The notes beneath the pieces were generated by a model. The model did not search any database and had not been told where the DNA came from. It was given only the letters and a program-made list of their open reading frames with translations. The position numbers and the translations under genes are program-made. This document shows, piece after piece, positions 17,986 through 26,666 of a DNA stretch of 64,000 nt (position 1 is its first letter; every line of letters starts with the position of its first letter). Origin of the DNA: an uncultured Bacteroidota bacterium (GTDB lineage Bacteria > Bacteroidota > Bacteroidia > Flavobacteriales > Flavobacteriaceae); assembly GCA_902520835.1 (NCBI GenBank), contig CABYPD010000006.1:1-64000 (forward strand), written 5' to 3'.

Positions 17986-19035
17986 TTATAAAGAATTATA
18001 TATTGATTTATGTTTCTCATAAGACTTATCCCAACTAAATCTCTTTGCATTATTTAAAGCATTATTTTGATAATTATCATAATCTGAAGATAATTTTTCG
18101 TATTTATCTAGAAATTCATCAAAGGTAAAATCATCAAGCAAAAGGTTTTTAACAGGTGAAATTTCAGGGATTGAAGACCTATTTCTAGCAATTACAGGGC
18201 AACCTGACTTCATTGCTTCAACGACAGGTAATCCAAACCCCTCATAATCAGAAGGGTAAATTAATGCAAACGCAGAGTTATACAATTCATTGAGTTCATT
18301 GTTACTAATATCAGTAAAAACTTTATATTTTAAATTTTTAAATGAAGAAATGTAGGATTGTTCGTCGACATTTAATTTGGCTCCGACAATAAAAAAATCC
18401 ATGTCTTTTAGAAGGGAAACTGCTTTTACCGACCAACGAAAATTCTTGTATGTAAATCTAGATCCGACAAACATAATATAATTTTTTCGTGTATAATTCA
18501 TATGATTATAATCTTCGGAAACTCCATTATGAATAACAGATACTTTATTTGGATTTACATTTGGGAAAAAATTAAGTAAATCATTCTTTGTAGATTTTGA
18601 AACACATATAATAGATTCGGCGTGCGACAACGAAATTTTTTTACGACATTTATTATAATATTTTCTTAAAGCATTAAAATAAAGCTCTGGAATAAAGTCA
18701 TGAATTGTTAAAACATTTTTGGAATTTCTAGAATCCAAAATACGATAATAACTTGAGTGAAAAATAAATTTTTCTTTACCAAATAAATTAAGTGGCTTTC
18801 TAAATCTTTCAAAATATCTATCAATTAATTTAGGTGAAATACCTTTTTTAAGTCTATCACGACAATATAATTGATACAAACTATTGTGCACTTTCGATGT
18901 GTGATTCAAATCTTTAAAATTGAAATCATCCTTACTAGCTCTGGAAAGAATCTCAAACCAATAGGTTGAACCACCACCATATCCTTGTAGTGAAAATATC
19001 AGATTGTCAAATAATAGATTTTTAGTTTTTGCCAT
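17986..19035 (-). CDS. Glycosyltransferase family 4
   Basis: Retaining GT-B enzyme of 349 residues. Signatures: FHSSYYRILDS and NVLTIHDFIPELYF in the acceptor half; ICVSKSTKNDLLNFFP; then the donor half MFVGSRFTYKNFRWSVKAV and SDYEGFGLPVVEAMKSGCPVIA with the catalytic E-x7-E pattern. The sugar transferred is not predictable. Spacing to neighbours is tight, as expected for one operon. Confidence 0.9.
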   Translation of the reverse strand: MAKTKNLLFDNLIFSLQGYGGGSTYWFEILSRASKDDFNFKDLNHTSKVHNSLYQLYCRDRLKKGISPKLIDRYFERFRKPLNLFGKEKFIFHSSYYRILDSRNSKNVLTIHDFIPELYFNALRKYYNKCRKKISLSHAESIICVSKSTKNDLLNFFPNVNPNKVSVIHNGVSEDYNHMNYTRKNYIMFVGSRFTYKNFRWSVKAVSLLKDMDFFIVGAKLNVDEQSYISSFKNLKYKVFTDISNNELNELYNSAFALIYPSDYEGFGLPVVEAMKSGCPVIARNRSSIPEISPVKNLLLDDFTFDEFLDKYEKLSSDYDNYQNNALNNAKRFSWDKSYEKHKSIYNSL

Positions 19036-19064
19036 AATTAGTTAAAATAAAAAACGGATATAAC

Positions 19065-20204
19065 TTATTTAGGTTTAAATCTAGGTTTTATTCGATAATG
19101 ATAATCATTAAGCCTTAAAAGTATAAGTACAAAAAGATACGGAGGCTGTTCAATACGGCTAGTAAGTGGAATTGTAACTCCAATATAAATCAATAAAAAT
19201 AATATAGAATAAAAACTGCTTAAGTTCTTAACAATATAACACTGTTTAAGACATAAATACCACATAACAGTAAAAGTCAAGCCTCCAAATACACTTCCAA
19301 AATCAATAATATAAGGGCGAAACGCAGTTCCTAGATTAAATTTTCCAACATATAAATATTCATCAACATTTTTAAATTCTGTAATTTGCAAAGTTTGTAA
19401 AATTGAACCGAAAATGTTGCTTGTAGCATCATTGATAAAATTGTTTTCTATTATTAGAGATAAATTATCAAAATTGACTAAAAAGTATCCAAAAAACCAT
19501 ATCAAAGCTCCATAATCTCCTTTAGCCTCACCGTACTCAGAGATATCAAAATCAACTCCTTGTCTTAAATTACCAAAATAAATAAAAACAAATAATAAAA
19601 TAAAAAGATAATAGGATAACTTAAAAATGTGATGGGGCTTTATGTTTCTTGTCAAAATAAAATAAAAAATTATGTAAAGCATTATTTCCAACAAAAAACT
19701 TCTTGAAACAACTAATACACAATACATTAAAATACAGCTAATTATAATTAAATCTGAAGAACTAATTTTTTGTTTAACAGTACATCTGCCTAGTATTACT
19801 AAAACTTTAAATCTAAAATAAATTTCTGTTAAAACATGAACATATTTAACTCCCCAATCTAATCTTGCAAAATTTGCATTTCCTGAAAATAGAGGGGGAG
19901 TATTAATTAAACACTGAATTACAAAAAATAAATAAAGCCCATAAAAAATAAAGTCAATTGAATTATTTGTCGAGTTTACGTATAAAGAGTTATTTTTCTT
20001 ATATTTTTTCAAAAAATAATAAGGAATCAATAAACATAGCGGAAGGTATACTAGAATGATTAATTGAGACTTTATTGGCCAACTAGTCTGAAGGTATGAT
20101 ATGTCTAATCTACTTAAAGATGCAAGAAGAAAAAATAATAAAGAAGTAAAAAAAACTAGTTTTTTTAAATACTTATTTCTATTTAAGATTATAGATTTTT
20201 TCAA
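19065..20204 (-). CDS. wzy: O-antigen polymerase (Wzy-like membrane protein)
   Basis: A 379-residue polytopic protein with about ten hydrophobic segments, for example KLVFFTSLLFFLLASL, LIILVYLPLCLLIPYYFL, LIIISCILMYCVLVV and FSILFLLIYIGVTIPLT. A periplasmic loop with a conserved-looking NLRQGVDFDISEYGE sits mid-protein. Wzy proteins share little sequence; assignment rests on topology, length and position next to Wzx in the glycan operon. It would polymerise the repeat unit in the periplasm. A membrane protein of another function cannot be excluded. Confidence 0.7.
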   Translation of the reverse strand: MKKSIILNRNKYLKKLVFFTSLLFFLLASLSRLDISYLQTSWPIKSQLIILVYLPLCLLIPYYFLKKYKKNNSLYVNSTNNSIDFIFYGLYLFFVIQCLINTPPLFSGNANFARLDWGVKYVHVLTEIYFRFKVLVILGRCTVKQKISSSDLIIISCILMYCVLVVSRSFLLEIMLYIIFYFILTRNIKPHHIFKLSYYLFILLFVFIYFGNLRQGVDFDISEYGEAKGDYGALIWFFGYFLVNFDNLSLIIENNFINDATSNIFGSILQTLQITEFKNVDEYLYVGKFNLGTAFRPYIIDFGSVFGGLTFTVMWYLCLKQCYIVKNLSSFYSILFLLIYIGVTIPLTSRIEQPPYLFVLILLRLNDYHYRIKPRFKPK

Positions 20205-20247
20205 ATTATGTATTTTTTAACTGTACAACATTAATTTATTTTTGAAA

Positions 20248-21540
20248 TCAAAGCCCAATATTATTAAAGCCAAGCTCGTTCAATAATTTTTTATTGCCAT
20301 TTTGTAATTTTATTGCATAAGCTTCTGAATTTTTAAAAGAATCTAAAGCTAATTGTAAATTTTCATATGAATTGATTAAATCAAGATTATTGTTAAAATA
20401 TTTCAGTATGTGATCGGAAATTTCAACACGTCCAAAAAAATCTTTCTCAAAAGATTCTTTTCTAAATTCTGTATCTAAATATATCTGTAAAATGGGTAAA
20501 TTATCAATTGCCGCTTCGATAGTAAAAGATGTTCCTGTACTTATAAAAAGTACACATTGAGCCAAGTATTCATGACGTTCTTCATTTGATGAAAATAAAA
20601 TAAATTCACGACCATCACCAAATCTGTCTTCATAAACAGCGTCCTTAGGGATATATAATGTAACATTTTTTATATTCTTTAATTCATCATATTCACTAAT
20701 AGGAAGGCTTGGATATGGCCTAACTAAGATTTCATAACCTAAATGATTTGCAATACGTGCTATTTTTTTTATGAGTTGGATTTCATGTTGCAGAAAAATC
20801 ACATCACAAAAAGCGCAAGCATAACCAATGAATTTGGACTCATTTCCAATTAATTTATAATTTTTTCTTGATTTATAAAAATCGAAAAAAGGGTAGGGTC
20901 CTATTAACTCAATTCTATCATCACAGAGAAATAAATTATGAACAGAACTTAAATCATTAAGCATTTGATTAGACCAAATAAAATATTTTTTGGCTGATAC
21001 AAAAAACTGTGTATAGAATGGGTTGTCCCAAGATGATATTACGCTATAAATCATTACATTTTTATTTCGTAGAAATTTAATTAAACTAGCATATTTAATA
21101 TGTCTTAATAAAATAGAGTCATATATATAAATATTTTCTTGAGATAAATTAAGATTGTAGTCAAAGCTTTTTACTCCTCTAAAAAAAAGATTTTCGTAAT
21201 TAGGTAAAAAATTATTTATAATAGACTTTATGTGCCAAAAAAAACTTAGAAAAATATTTAAATAAATAAAACTGTTGTATATATTTCTCTTTGGAAAGTA
21301 TATATCTGAGGAGCTTTTGGCAGTTTTGGAAAACAAAAAAGTTAATTTTGCCCAAATTGAGTTAAAACCACTATTGTCCTTCACATTAAAATATTCTTGG
21401 GGATATCCAAAAGTATTTTCTGATGAATAATTTGGACTTAATAATATTAGCTTTCCTTTTGATAACTTATTTAAATATTTAAATAAAAAATAATTTTTTT
21501 TATTTAATGTATCATCAGTTATAAAATACCAATTATTCAT
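20248..21540 (-). CDS. Putative glycosyltransferase of unrecognised family
   Basis: A 430-residue protein I cannot assign to a family. It has an N-terminal segment with possible membrane contact (FIYLNIFLSFFWHIKSII), a stretch with alternating hydrophobics suggesting two Rossmann halves (MIYSVISSWDNPFYTQFFVS; KFIGYACAFCDVIFLQHEIQ; GYEILVRPYPSLP), and VLFISTGTSFTIEAAIDNLPIL, which resembles the donor-binding loop of GT-B enzymes such as CDP-glycerol or capsule transferases. Positioned between wzx and wzy in an operon making a nonulosonic acid, it is a candidate nonulosonate transferase, by elimination only. Confidence 0.5.
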   Translation of the reverse strand: MNNWYFITDDTLNKKNYFLFKYLNKLSKGKLILLSPNYSSENTFGYPQEYFNVKDNSGFNSIWAKLTFLFSKTAKSSSDIYFPKRNIYNSFIYLNIFLSFFWHIKSIINNFLPNYENLFFRGVKSFDYNLNLSQENIYIYDSILLRHIKYASLIKFLRNKNVMIYSVISSWDNPFYTQFFVSAKKYFIWSNQMLNDLSSVHNLFLCDDRIELIGPYPFFDFYKSRKNYKLIGNESKFIGYACAFCDVIFLQHEIQLIKKIARIANHLGYEILVRPYPSLPISEYDELKNIKNVTLYIPKDAVYEDRFGDGREFILFSSNEERHEYLAQCVLFISTGTSFTIEAAIDNLPILQIYLDTEFRKESFEKDFFGRVEISDHILKYFNNNLDLINSYENLQLALDSFKNSEAYAIKLQNGNKKLLNELGFNNIGL

Positions 21541-22735
21541 GTTTATATATTGAGATAGTTTTGAATAGAATAAAAAGAGTAAGAAAGAAATATAACCAAA
21601 TATGAATTAATCTAATGGATATAAAGTCATATAAATTTAGGTTTGGCTGAAAAAATATTGCTAAAAAAAAAATAGAATAGAAAATAACAAATGCTATTAC
21701 ATTTATTAATATTATACTTCTATTTTTTTTAAAGGATATAATATAATATTGAAACACTGATATCAATGATGTAGGAATAACATATAATAACGCAAATTTT
21801 ATTTCTCCTATAATATCTATGTACTTTGGAAAAAAAGTACCGATAAAAAAATTTGCTGAAAACAAAACAATTAAGATTGAAATAGCTGAAATAATAAATA
21901 AAATAAATGAACTTTTTTTAATTAGTCGAAAAGACTCAGTATTATTTCTTTTTAAATCAAAAAACTTAGCATAAAATAACTCAGTTATTGAATTAGGAAT
22001 GACTGATAGAAAAGAAATAAAAATAAATATAAAAGTATAATAACCTGCAATCAGAGGACCGTAAAAATTTTCAATAAAAACACGATCTAAAACTGTAACC
22101 GCTATAAATGAGATGTTTGTAATTAACAAGGCTCTACCATTTAGGAATAGATAGAGAAAATCCTTTATTTTAATATTTATTGATAGAAATTTTAATATAT
22201 CACCTTTTTTAGTAAAATATAAGAAAAATCCTGAAAATAAAACTGCCCAAAAAAGACCTTCAAATCCAAACATTATCAAACCTGAAATTTGAAAAATAAC
22301 TGGAATATAATTTATTAAAATACTCTGCTTAACAAATAACGTAGTATTTCCTCTTGCTCTATTTGAAAGTCTATAAATGTTAAATTGATTATAAAAAACG
22401 GAACCTAATAAAAACAGAAAAATTAATGTATTTTGATAATATAATGTAACTAAAATTAAAAATACTAAACTAACCCAAAAACTTATTGAAGCAGTTAATC
22501 GAGTGTAGTAATTAATATGACTTTTATTTCTTCCAGACAAGACCAAATCTAATCCAAATCTGGAGCCTAAATGAGAATATTCTAAAAGAGAAAATAAGGA
22601 TTTAGCCACTCCATAAATTCCAAGTTCTTTAACAGTTACCGTAGATGTAATTAATAAAATAAATCCTATGTTTAAGCATTGAAAAATAGCATTTTGGAAA
22701 ATATGTAAGTAATTACTATTAATTTTTAAATTCAT
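21533..22735 (-). CDS. wzx: Oligosaccharide flippase (Wzx-like)
   Basis: A 400-residue membrane protein with about twelve hydrophobic segments (for example IFQCLNIGFILLITSTVTV, LFLLGSVFYNQFNIY, LLITNISFIAVTVLD, FILFIISAISILIVLFS). The motifs ELGIYGVAKSLFSLLEY and FYGPLIAGYYTFIFIFISFL resemble MOP-family polysaccharide exporters. It would flip the undecaprenyl-linked repeat unit to the periplasm. It overlaps the following gene by eight bases. A second, different Wzx is encoded at 44494-45720 for the other locus. Confidence 0.85.
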   Translation of the reverse strand: MNLKINSNYLHIFQNAIFQCLNIGFILLITSTVTVKELGIYGVAKSLFSLLEYSHLGSRFGLDLVLSGRNKSHINYYTRLTASISFWVSLVFLILVTLYYQNTLIFLFLLGSVFYNQFNIYRLSNRARGNTTLFVKQSILINYIPVIFQISGLIMFGFEGLFWAVLFSGFFLYFTKKGDILKFLSINIKIKDFLYLFLNGRALLITNISFIAVTVLDRVFIENFYGPLIAGYYTFIFIFISFLSVIPNSITELFYAKFFDLKRNNTESFRLIKKSSFILFIISAISILIVLFSANFFIGTFFPKYIDIIGEIKFALLYVIPTSLISVFQYYIISFKKNRSIILINVIAFVIFYSIFFLAIFFQPNLNLYDFISIRLIHIWLYFFLTLFILFKTISIYKHE

Positions 22736-22743
22736 TTAAAAAA

Positions 22744-23487
22744 CTATATAGCTGTCCAACCTCCGTCAATAACCAAATTATGACCAGTTATATAACTAGA
22801 ATCACTTGACAATAAAAAAGAAACAGAAGGAGCGATTTCACTAGGTTTAGCTAACCTTCCGAGTGGTACTTTTTTAGAATATTGTTTAATAAAGTTTGTA
22901 TTTTGATCATTAAAAACGCCACCAGGTGAAACGCAATTAACTCTAATCCTTTGTTTGCCTAAATAAGATGCTAAATAACGCGTAAAATTAATAACTCCTC
23001 CCTTTATTGCTGAATATGCTGCAGGGGAAGTCATACCTGACGTGTTTTCATAAATTGAAAAATCGCTACCAACAATGCCATAAATTGAAGCTATATTGAC
23101 AATAGAACCAGATTGATTAAGTTTCATATGCTCGGCTACTTTTTGAGTAATAAAAAAACATGAATTTAACTGCATATCAACATTTAATTTCCAAGATGAT
23201 AGTTCTATATCTTCAAATTTATTTCCCCAATCACTTGTTCTTGGATACGCATTATTTACTAGTCCATCAATTTTTCCATATTTTCTTATTACATTATCAA
23301 TCATGATGTTTACAGATTCTGGATTTGTAATGTCACATTTGTAGTAAAACTCTTTATTTGTTTTACCTAGATTTAAATCTGCATTAATTGCTATTCCTCC
23401 GCAGTTCATTATATTTTTTAGGATTGATTGACCAATCAAACCACTACCACCAGTAATAATAACTACTTTGTTTTTAAATTCATTTAT
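22744..23487 (-). CDS. ptmA: PtmA-like short-chain dehydrogenase, apparent ATA start
   Basis: Classical SDR. The track start (TTG at 23439) falls inside the cofactor loop. Reading upstream in frame gives NEFKNKVVIITGGSGLIGQS, the complete nucleotide-binding N-terminus, bounded by an in-frame TAA at 23500-23502. No ATG, GTG or TTG precedes the motif; ATA at 23485-23487 is the most plausible start, placing it across the end of the upstream gene. Catalytic residues are in SIVNIASIYGIVGSDF and SPAAYSAIKGGVINFTRYL; the end VNCVSPGGVF...ITGHNLVIDGGWTAI resembles PtmA of Campylobacter flagellin glycosylation. It probably acts in making or modifying the legionaminic-type sugar. Confidence 0.75.
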   Translation of the reverse strand: MNEFKNKVVIITGGSGLIGQSILKNIMNCGGIAINADLNLGKTNKEFYYKCDITNPESVNIMIDNVIRKYGKIDGLVNNAYPRTSDWGNKFEDIELSSWKLNVDMQLNSCFFITQKVAEHMKLNQSGSIVNIASIYGIVGSDFSIYENTSGMTSPAAYSAIKGGVINFTRYLASYLGKQRIRVNCVSPGGVFNDQNTNFIKQYSKKVPLGRLAKPSEIAPSVSFLLSSDSSYITGHNLVIDGGWTAI

Positions 23488-24160
23488 TGAAAATTTTATT
23501 TATAATTGGTTTTGTGTCAATAATTTTATTTTTTGGATAATTTCCTAAAATAGTTTTTGATTCTGGAACTTTAAGGTTTAACAATGTAGCATTAGCAGCA
23601 ACAATGACATTTTTTTCAATTATACACTTACCAATTATTGATGAATTTGAATATAGAATATTATTGCCTTTAAAAATTGGATATACACCTTCATGTGTTG
23701 CACCTACAGTAGTTCCCTGATAGAAAACCATTTTATTATGATATTTTGCTCGACCTAAAACTGTTCCAAGAGGGTGAACTACAATAAATATATCTGGCAG
23801 TTCTATTCCGTAAAATGCGTCAATTCCGTGTAATGATTTATTTAAAAGAAATAATTTAGATGCTGTTGTCTCATCATTATTTTGTGTATAAAATTCTCTA
23901 GACAAATAATATAAAAATACACAGTAGTGATCAGAGTTTAAATGATTAAAAAATGAATTCTCACCAATATTATAATAACTTAATTTAACATGACTAAATG
24001 AAAATTCAATTTTATCTATAATATTTTTAATGGGTGAAATTAAAGTTTTATAATGAATATTAGAAAATGGGAAGAAATTATTGCATTGAATGGAAACATA
24101 CTTTGATAAATCTTCAATACTAATTGATGTCTCTAAATTCTTTAAACTCATATTAATCAA
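23480..24160 (-). CDS. Serine acetyltransferase-like hexapeptide acetyltransferase
   Basis: A 226-residue protein: an alpha-helical N-terminal region (about residues 1-110), then a left-handed beta-helix (DIFIVVHPLGTVLGRAKYHN; VFYQGTTVGATHEGVYPIFKGNN; IIGKCIIEKNVIVAANATLLN), a layout like serine O-acetyltransferases. HPLGTVLG replaces the usual HRxxH region. In this operon, flanked by the amidation genes and PtmA, it more likely acetylates an amino or hydroxyl group of the nonulosonate than serine. It overlaps hisF-like by eight bases upstream. Confidence 0.7.
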   Translation of the reverse strand: MINMSLKNLETSISIEDLSKYVSIQCNNFFPFSNIHYKTLISPIKNIIDKIEFSFSHVKLSYYNIGENSFFNHLNSDHYCVFLYYLSREFYTQNNDETTASKLFLLNKSLHGIDAFYGIELPDIFIVVHPLGTVLGRAKYHNKMVFYQGTTVGATHEGVYPIFKGNNILYSNSSIIGKCIIEKNVIVAANATLLNLKVPESKTILGNYPKNKIIDTKPIINKIFNK

Positions 24161-24920
24161 ATGATCTTACATTAATGTTTTTTTGTAATAAAAATTTTCT
24201 AACATCTTTAAAACCTGTTCCCAAAAAATTAAATAAATCACTAGCAGCAGCAGCACTAATATTGAATTTTAAAATTTCCTCAAAATGTTCTGGCTTCCCA
24301 GATCCACCAGAGATGATTGTAGGTATTTTAATATTATTCAGAAGTTTTAATATCCCTAAATCATATCCGAACCCAGTTCCATCTTTGTCAATACTATTTA
24401 ACATTATTTCACCAGGCGAAAAATTGACAACTTTATTTAAATAACTATGCAACATTTCGACTTGTTTAGTTCCATTATTATGAAATACTATTTTTTCGTT
24501 ATTGATCAATTTATAATCAATGTTCAATAACACAGATTGATTTCCATATTTGGACCTACAATAATTTATAATACTAATATTATTTAAAAAAGCACTTGAA
24601 AAAAGAACTTTATCAGCACCAAAATTAAAGCATTTATCAATTGAATCATTAGAATTAATACCTCCGCCAATAGTTAATGGAACAAAAACATTATTTAATA
24701 ATTGTTCAATATCCGTAAAAAATTCATTTGTTAAAACTGAGGGTCTATCTCTATTTACATTTAATACAACAAGCTCATCAATTACATCTCCGATGTTACT
24801 AAAATTAAATTTATTAATTAACCAATCTATATTACCAACTTTTTGTAAAACAAAATTTCTACTTAAATAAAACCAACCGTTATGATAAAATAAAATGAAT
24901 ATCAATCTTTTTTTAACCAT
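24153..24920 (-). CDS. HisF-like ammonia-using subunit of a sugar amidation system (WbuZ type)
   Basis: A 255-residue beta/alpha barrel related to imidazole glycerol-phosphate synthase HisF: LTIGGGINSNDSIDKCFNFGADKVLFSS, NIDYKLINN, TIISGGSGKPEHFEEIL. The first-strand catalytic Asp of true HisF (the CLD of IPCLDVKDG) is not conserved here (FILFYHNG), which argues against histidine synthesis. It overlaps the hisH-like gene and follows a WbpG-type amidotransferase, the same trio that makes acetamidino sugars in Pseudomonas O-antigens and Campylobacter flagellar sugars. It is expected to channel ammonia to WbpG. Confidence 0.85.
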   Translation of the reverse strand: MVKKRLIFILFYHNGWFYLSRNFVLQKVGNIDWLINKFNFSNIGDVIDELVVLNVNRDRPSVLTNEFFTDIEQLLNNVFVPLTIGGGINSNDSIDKCFNFGADKVLFSSAFLNNISIINYCRSKYGNQSVLLNIDYKLINNEKIVFHNNGTKQVEMLHSYLNKVVNFSPGEIMLNSIDKDGTGFGYDLGILKLLNNIKIPTIISGGSGKPEHFEEILKFNISAAAASDLFNFLGTGFKDVRKFLLQKNINVRSFD

Positions 24921-25522
24921 TTTTCTAAAATATTTAAAAACTTTATCCCTGCTTTTGAGCTTTTTTCTGGGTGAAACTGACAGGCAAGAATATTATTTTT
25001 TTTTATGAAGGATTTTATTTTGATTCCATCATAAGATGTTGTTCCAATTTCAAGATCACTAATTTTATAGTCATTTATGAAGCCAAATGAATGGGTGAAA
25101 TAATATGAGTTATTTGTTATTTCTTGAAATAAATTAATTTCTTGTGTGTTGACCTCATTAAACCCGACATGAGGAACAAAAACATTTTTTTTTGAATCAA
25201 GTTTTTCAATTGTTGTATCGACATATCCTAAACCCCTTTTTTTTCCCTCCTCACTTGAATTAAAAAGAATTTGAAATCCTAAACAAATTCCAAAAAACCT
25301 CCCTCCGCTATCAATATACTTTTTAATTTCATCTAGAAGTTCAGTTTTCTCTAAAAAAGTAATAACTGAATCAAATGATCCTACACCTGGGAAAATAATT
25401 AAGTCGTAATCTATTAAATTTTTTTTTGAATCAATTACATCAAATTTTTCAAATTTTGTTTTAACCCACCTTAAAACTGACCCTAAATTGCATAAGCCTG
25501 AATTAATTATACCAATTTTCAT
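24902..25522 (-). CDS. HisH-like glutaminase subunit of a sugar amidation system (WbuY type)
   Basis: Class I glutamine amidotransferase, 206 residues. The oxyanion region is FPGVGSFDSVITFLEK, the nucleophile Cys is in FFGICLGFQILFNSSEEG, and the His-Glu pair is in ILACQFHPEKSSKAGIKFL; all catalytic residues are present. It releases ammonia from glutamine for the HisF/WbpG partners. It starts one base before the stop of the WbpG-like gene and overlaps the HisF-like gene by 19 bases. There are no other histidine genes nearby. Confidence 0.88.
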   Translation of the reverse strand: MKIGIINSGLCNLGSVLRWVKTKFEKFDVIDSKKNLIDYDLIIFPGVGSFDSVITFLEKTELLDEIKKYIDSGGRFFGICLGFQILFNSSEEGKKRGLGYVDTTIEKLDSKKNVFVPHVGFNEVNTQEINLFQEITNNSYYFTHSFGFINDYKISDLEIGTTSYDGIKIKSFIKKNNILACQFHPEKSSKAGIKFLNILEKWLKKD

Positions 25523-26632
25523 TTAAACTATTTTAAATGTTGGCATCCATATTTCACCTTCTTTTTTGAATAATTCTTTGCTTACATGAAAATCTAAAAC
25601 ATCCATAAATTCACTTTTTTTCATTTCATAATATTCAAGATAAAAATGCAAATAATTCTCAGGAAAATGATTGTCATACATTTCTGCAAGTTGTTTTCCC
25701 TGGTCCCTAGATAAAGCTCCTCTTCTAATATCAATTCCAACATCTTGAGTGCCTCGACCGAATCCAAATTTTAAATACATTAAATAAGTGTGCAAGTCGT
25801 ATAAAAAGTTGTCATTCTGAGCAAAATTAGTGTAAGTACCAGTATTGGCATCATTTTTTTCAGTTAATCCATAATTTTCTTTTGCAACAATATAATTTCT
25901 ATAAGAATCCCAATTTTCAAAATATGACCAATGAGCTAATTTGATGTTAGATAAATCCGCAAAATCAAAATCCCACCAATACTTATCAACATCACTTAAA
26001 TCATCAAATGTTTGTGAAGTTTTTCCTTCCAAGTAAACTCTTTTTATAAATTCAGCATTGAAAGCTGCTTTATATTTTGACTCAGTGGACCCCCCATATT
26101 CAATTTCTCCATCTTCACCATACATTATTAAGTTTATGCCAAAATATTTAGCTACCCTCATCACTGAGGTAAATATTGATGTTGTCCATCCATACAAAGG
26201 TCTCCCTTGTTCAATAAATCCTTTTTTGTTAAGCTTTTTTGAAATTTGATTGGGAACATTAATTTCAATTAATGGAAAGCCTGATTTTTTTTTAAAATTT
26301 TCCAAATTATTAAATCCAATTTCTGATCTAGTTGGAGGATTAATTGTTACACAAAGAACATTTAAATTATACTTATTTTTCATTGTATACGAAACATAAG
26401 ATCCGTCTTTTCCTCCACTTACAGGAACTATAATATCATATGGACCAGAATTTTTAGACTTAGCTTCTTTTACTAACCCTAAAAACTCTTTTTCTCTTTT
26501 TTTCCAATCAAGAGATTTTTTTTCCTCTGACCACACACACGCATTACAACGTCCATTTTCATCAAATTCAATTCTATTTCTAGTTGACATATTTAAACAT
26601 GTCTTACACCAAAATATTTCTTCTTTACTCAT
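25523..26632 (-). CDS. N-acetyl sugar amidotransferase (WbpG/PseA/PtmG type)
   Basis: A 369-residue PP-loop ATP-pyrophosphatase that converts an acetamido group on a sugar to acetamidino using ammonia from HisH/HisF. An N-terminal zinc-ribbon-like part has CKTCLNMS and CNACVWSEE; the PP-loop is IIVPVSGGKDGSYVSY; LIMYGEDGEIEYGG and GFGRGTQDVGIDIRRG are family signatures. Placed directly after a CMP-nonulosonate module, it should amidinate a nonulosonic acid or its precursor. It starts the WbpG-HisH-HisF trio. Confidence 0.9.
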   Translation of the reverse strand: MSKEEIFWCKTCLNMSTRNRIEFDENGRCNACVWSEEKKSLDWKKREKEFLGLVKEAKSKNSGPYDIIVPVSGGKDGSYVSYTMKNKYNLNVLCVTINPPTRSEIGFNNLENFKKKSGFPLIEINVPNQISKKLNKKGFIEQGRPLYGWTTSIFTSVMRVAKYFGINLIMYGEDGEIEYGGSTESKYKAAFNAEFIKRVYLEGKTSQTFDDLSDVDKYWWDFDFADLSNIKLAHWSYFENWDSYRNYIVAKENYGLTEKNDANTGTYTNFAQNDNFLYDLHTYLMYLKFGFGRGTQDVGIDIRRGALSRDQGKQLAEMYDNHFPENYLHFYLEYYEMKKSEFMDVLDFHVSKELFKKEGEIWMPTFKIV

Positions 26633-26666
26633 AATTTTATTGTTTATAGTTTAAAAATTCTAAAAA

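Noticed and set aside
24153-25522. HisH and HisF as part of histidine biosynthesis
   Set aside because: No other his genes are near, the first-strand catalytic Asp of HisF is lost, and the pair directly follows a WbpG-type sugar amidotransferase, the known partner set for acetamidino sugars.
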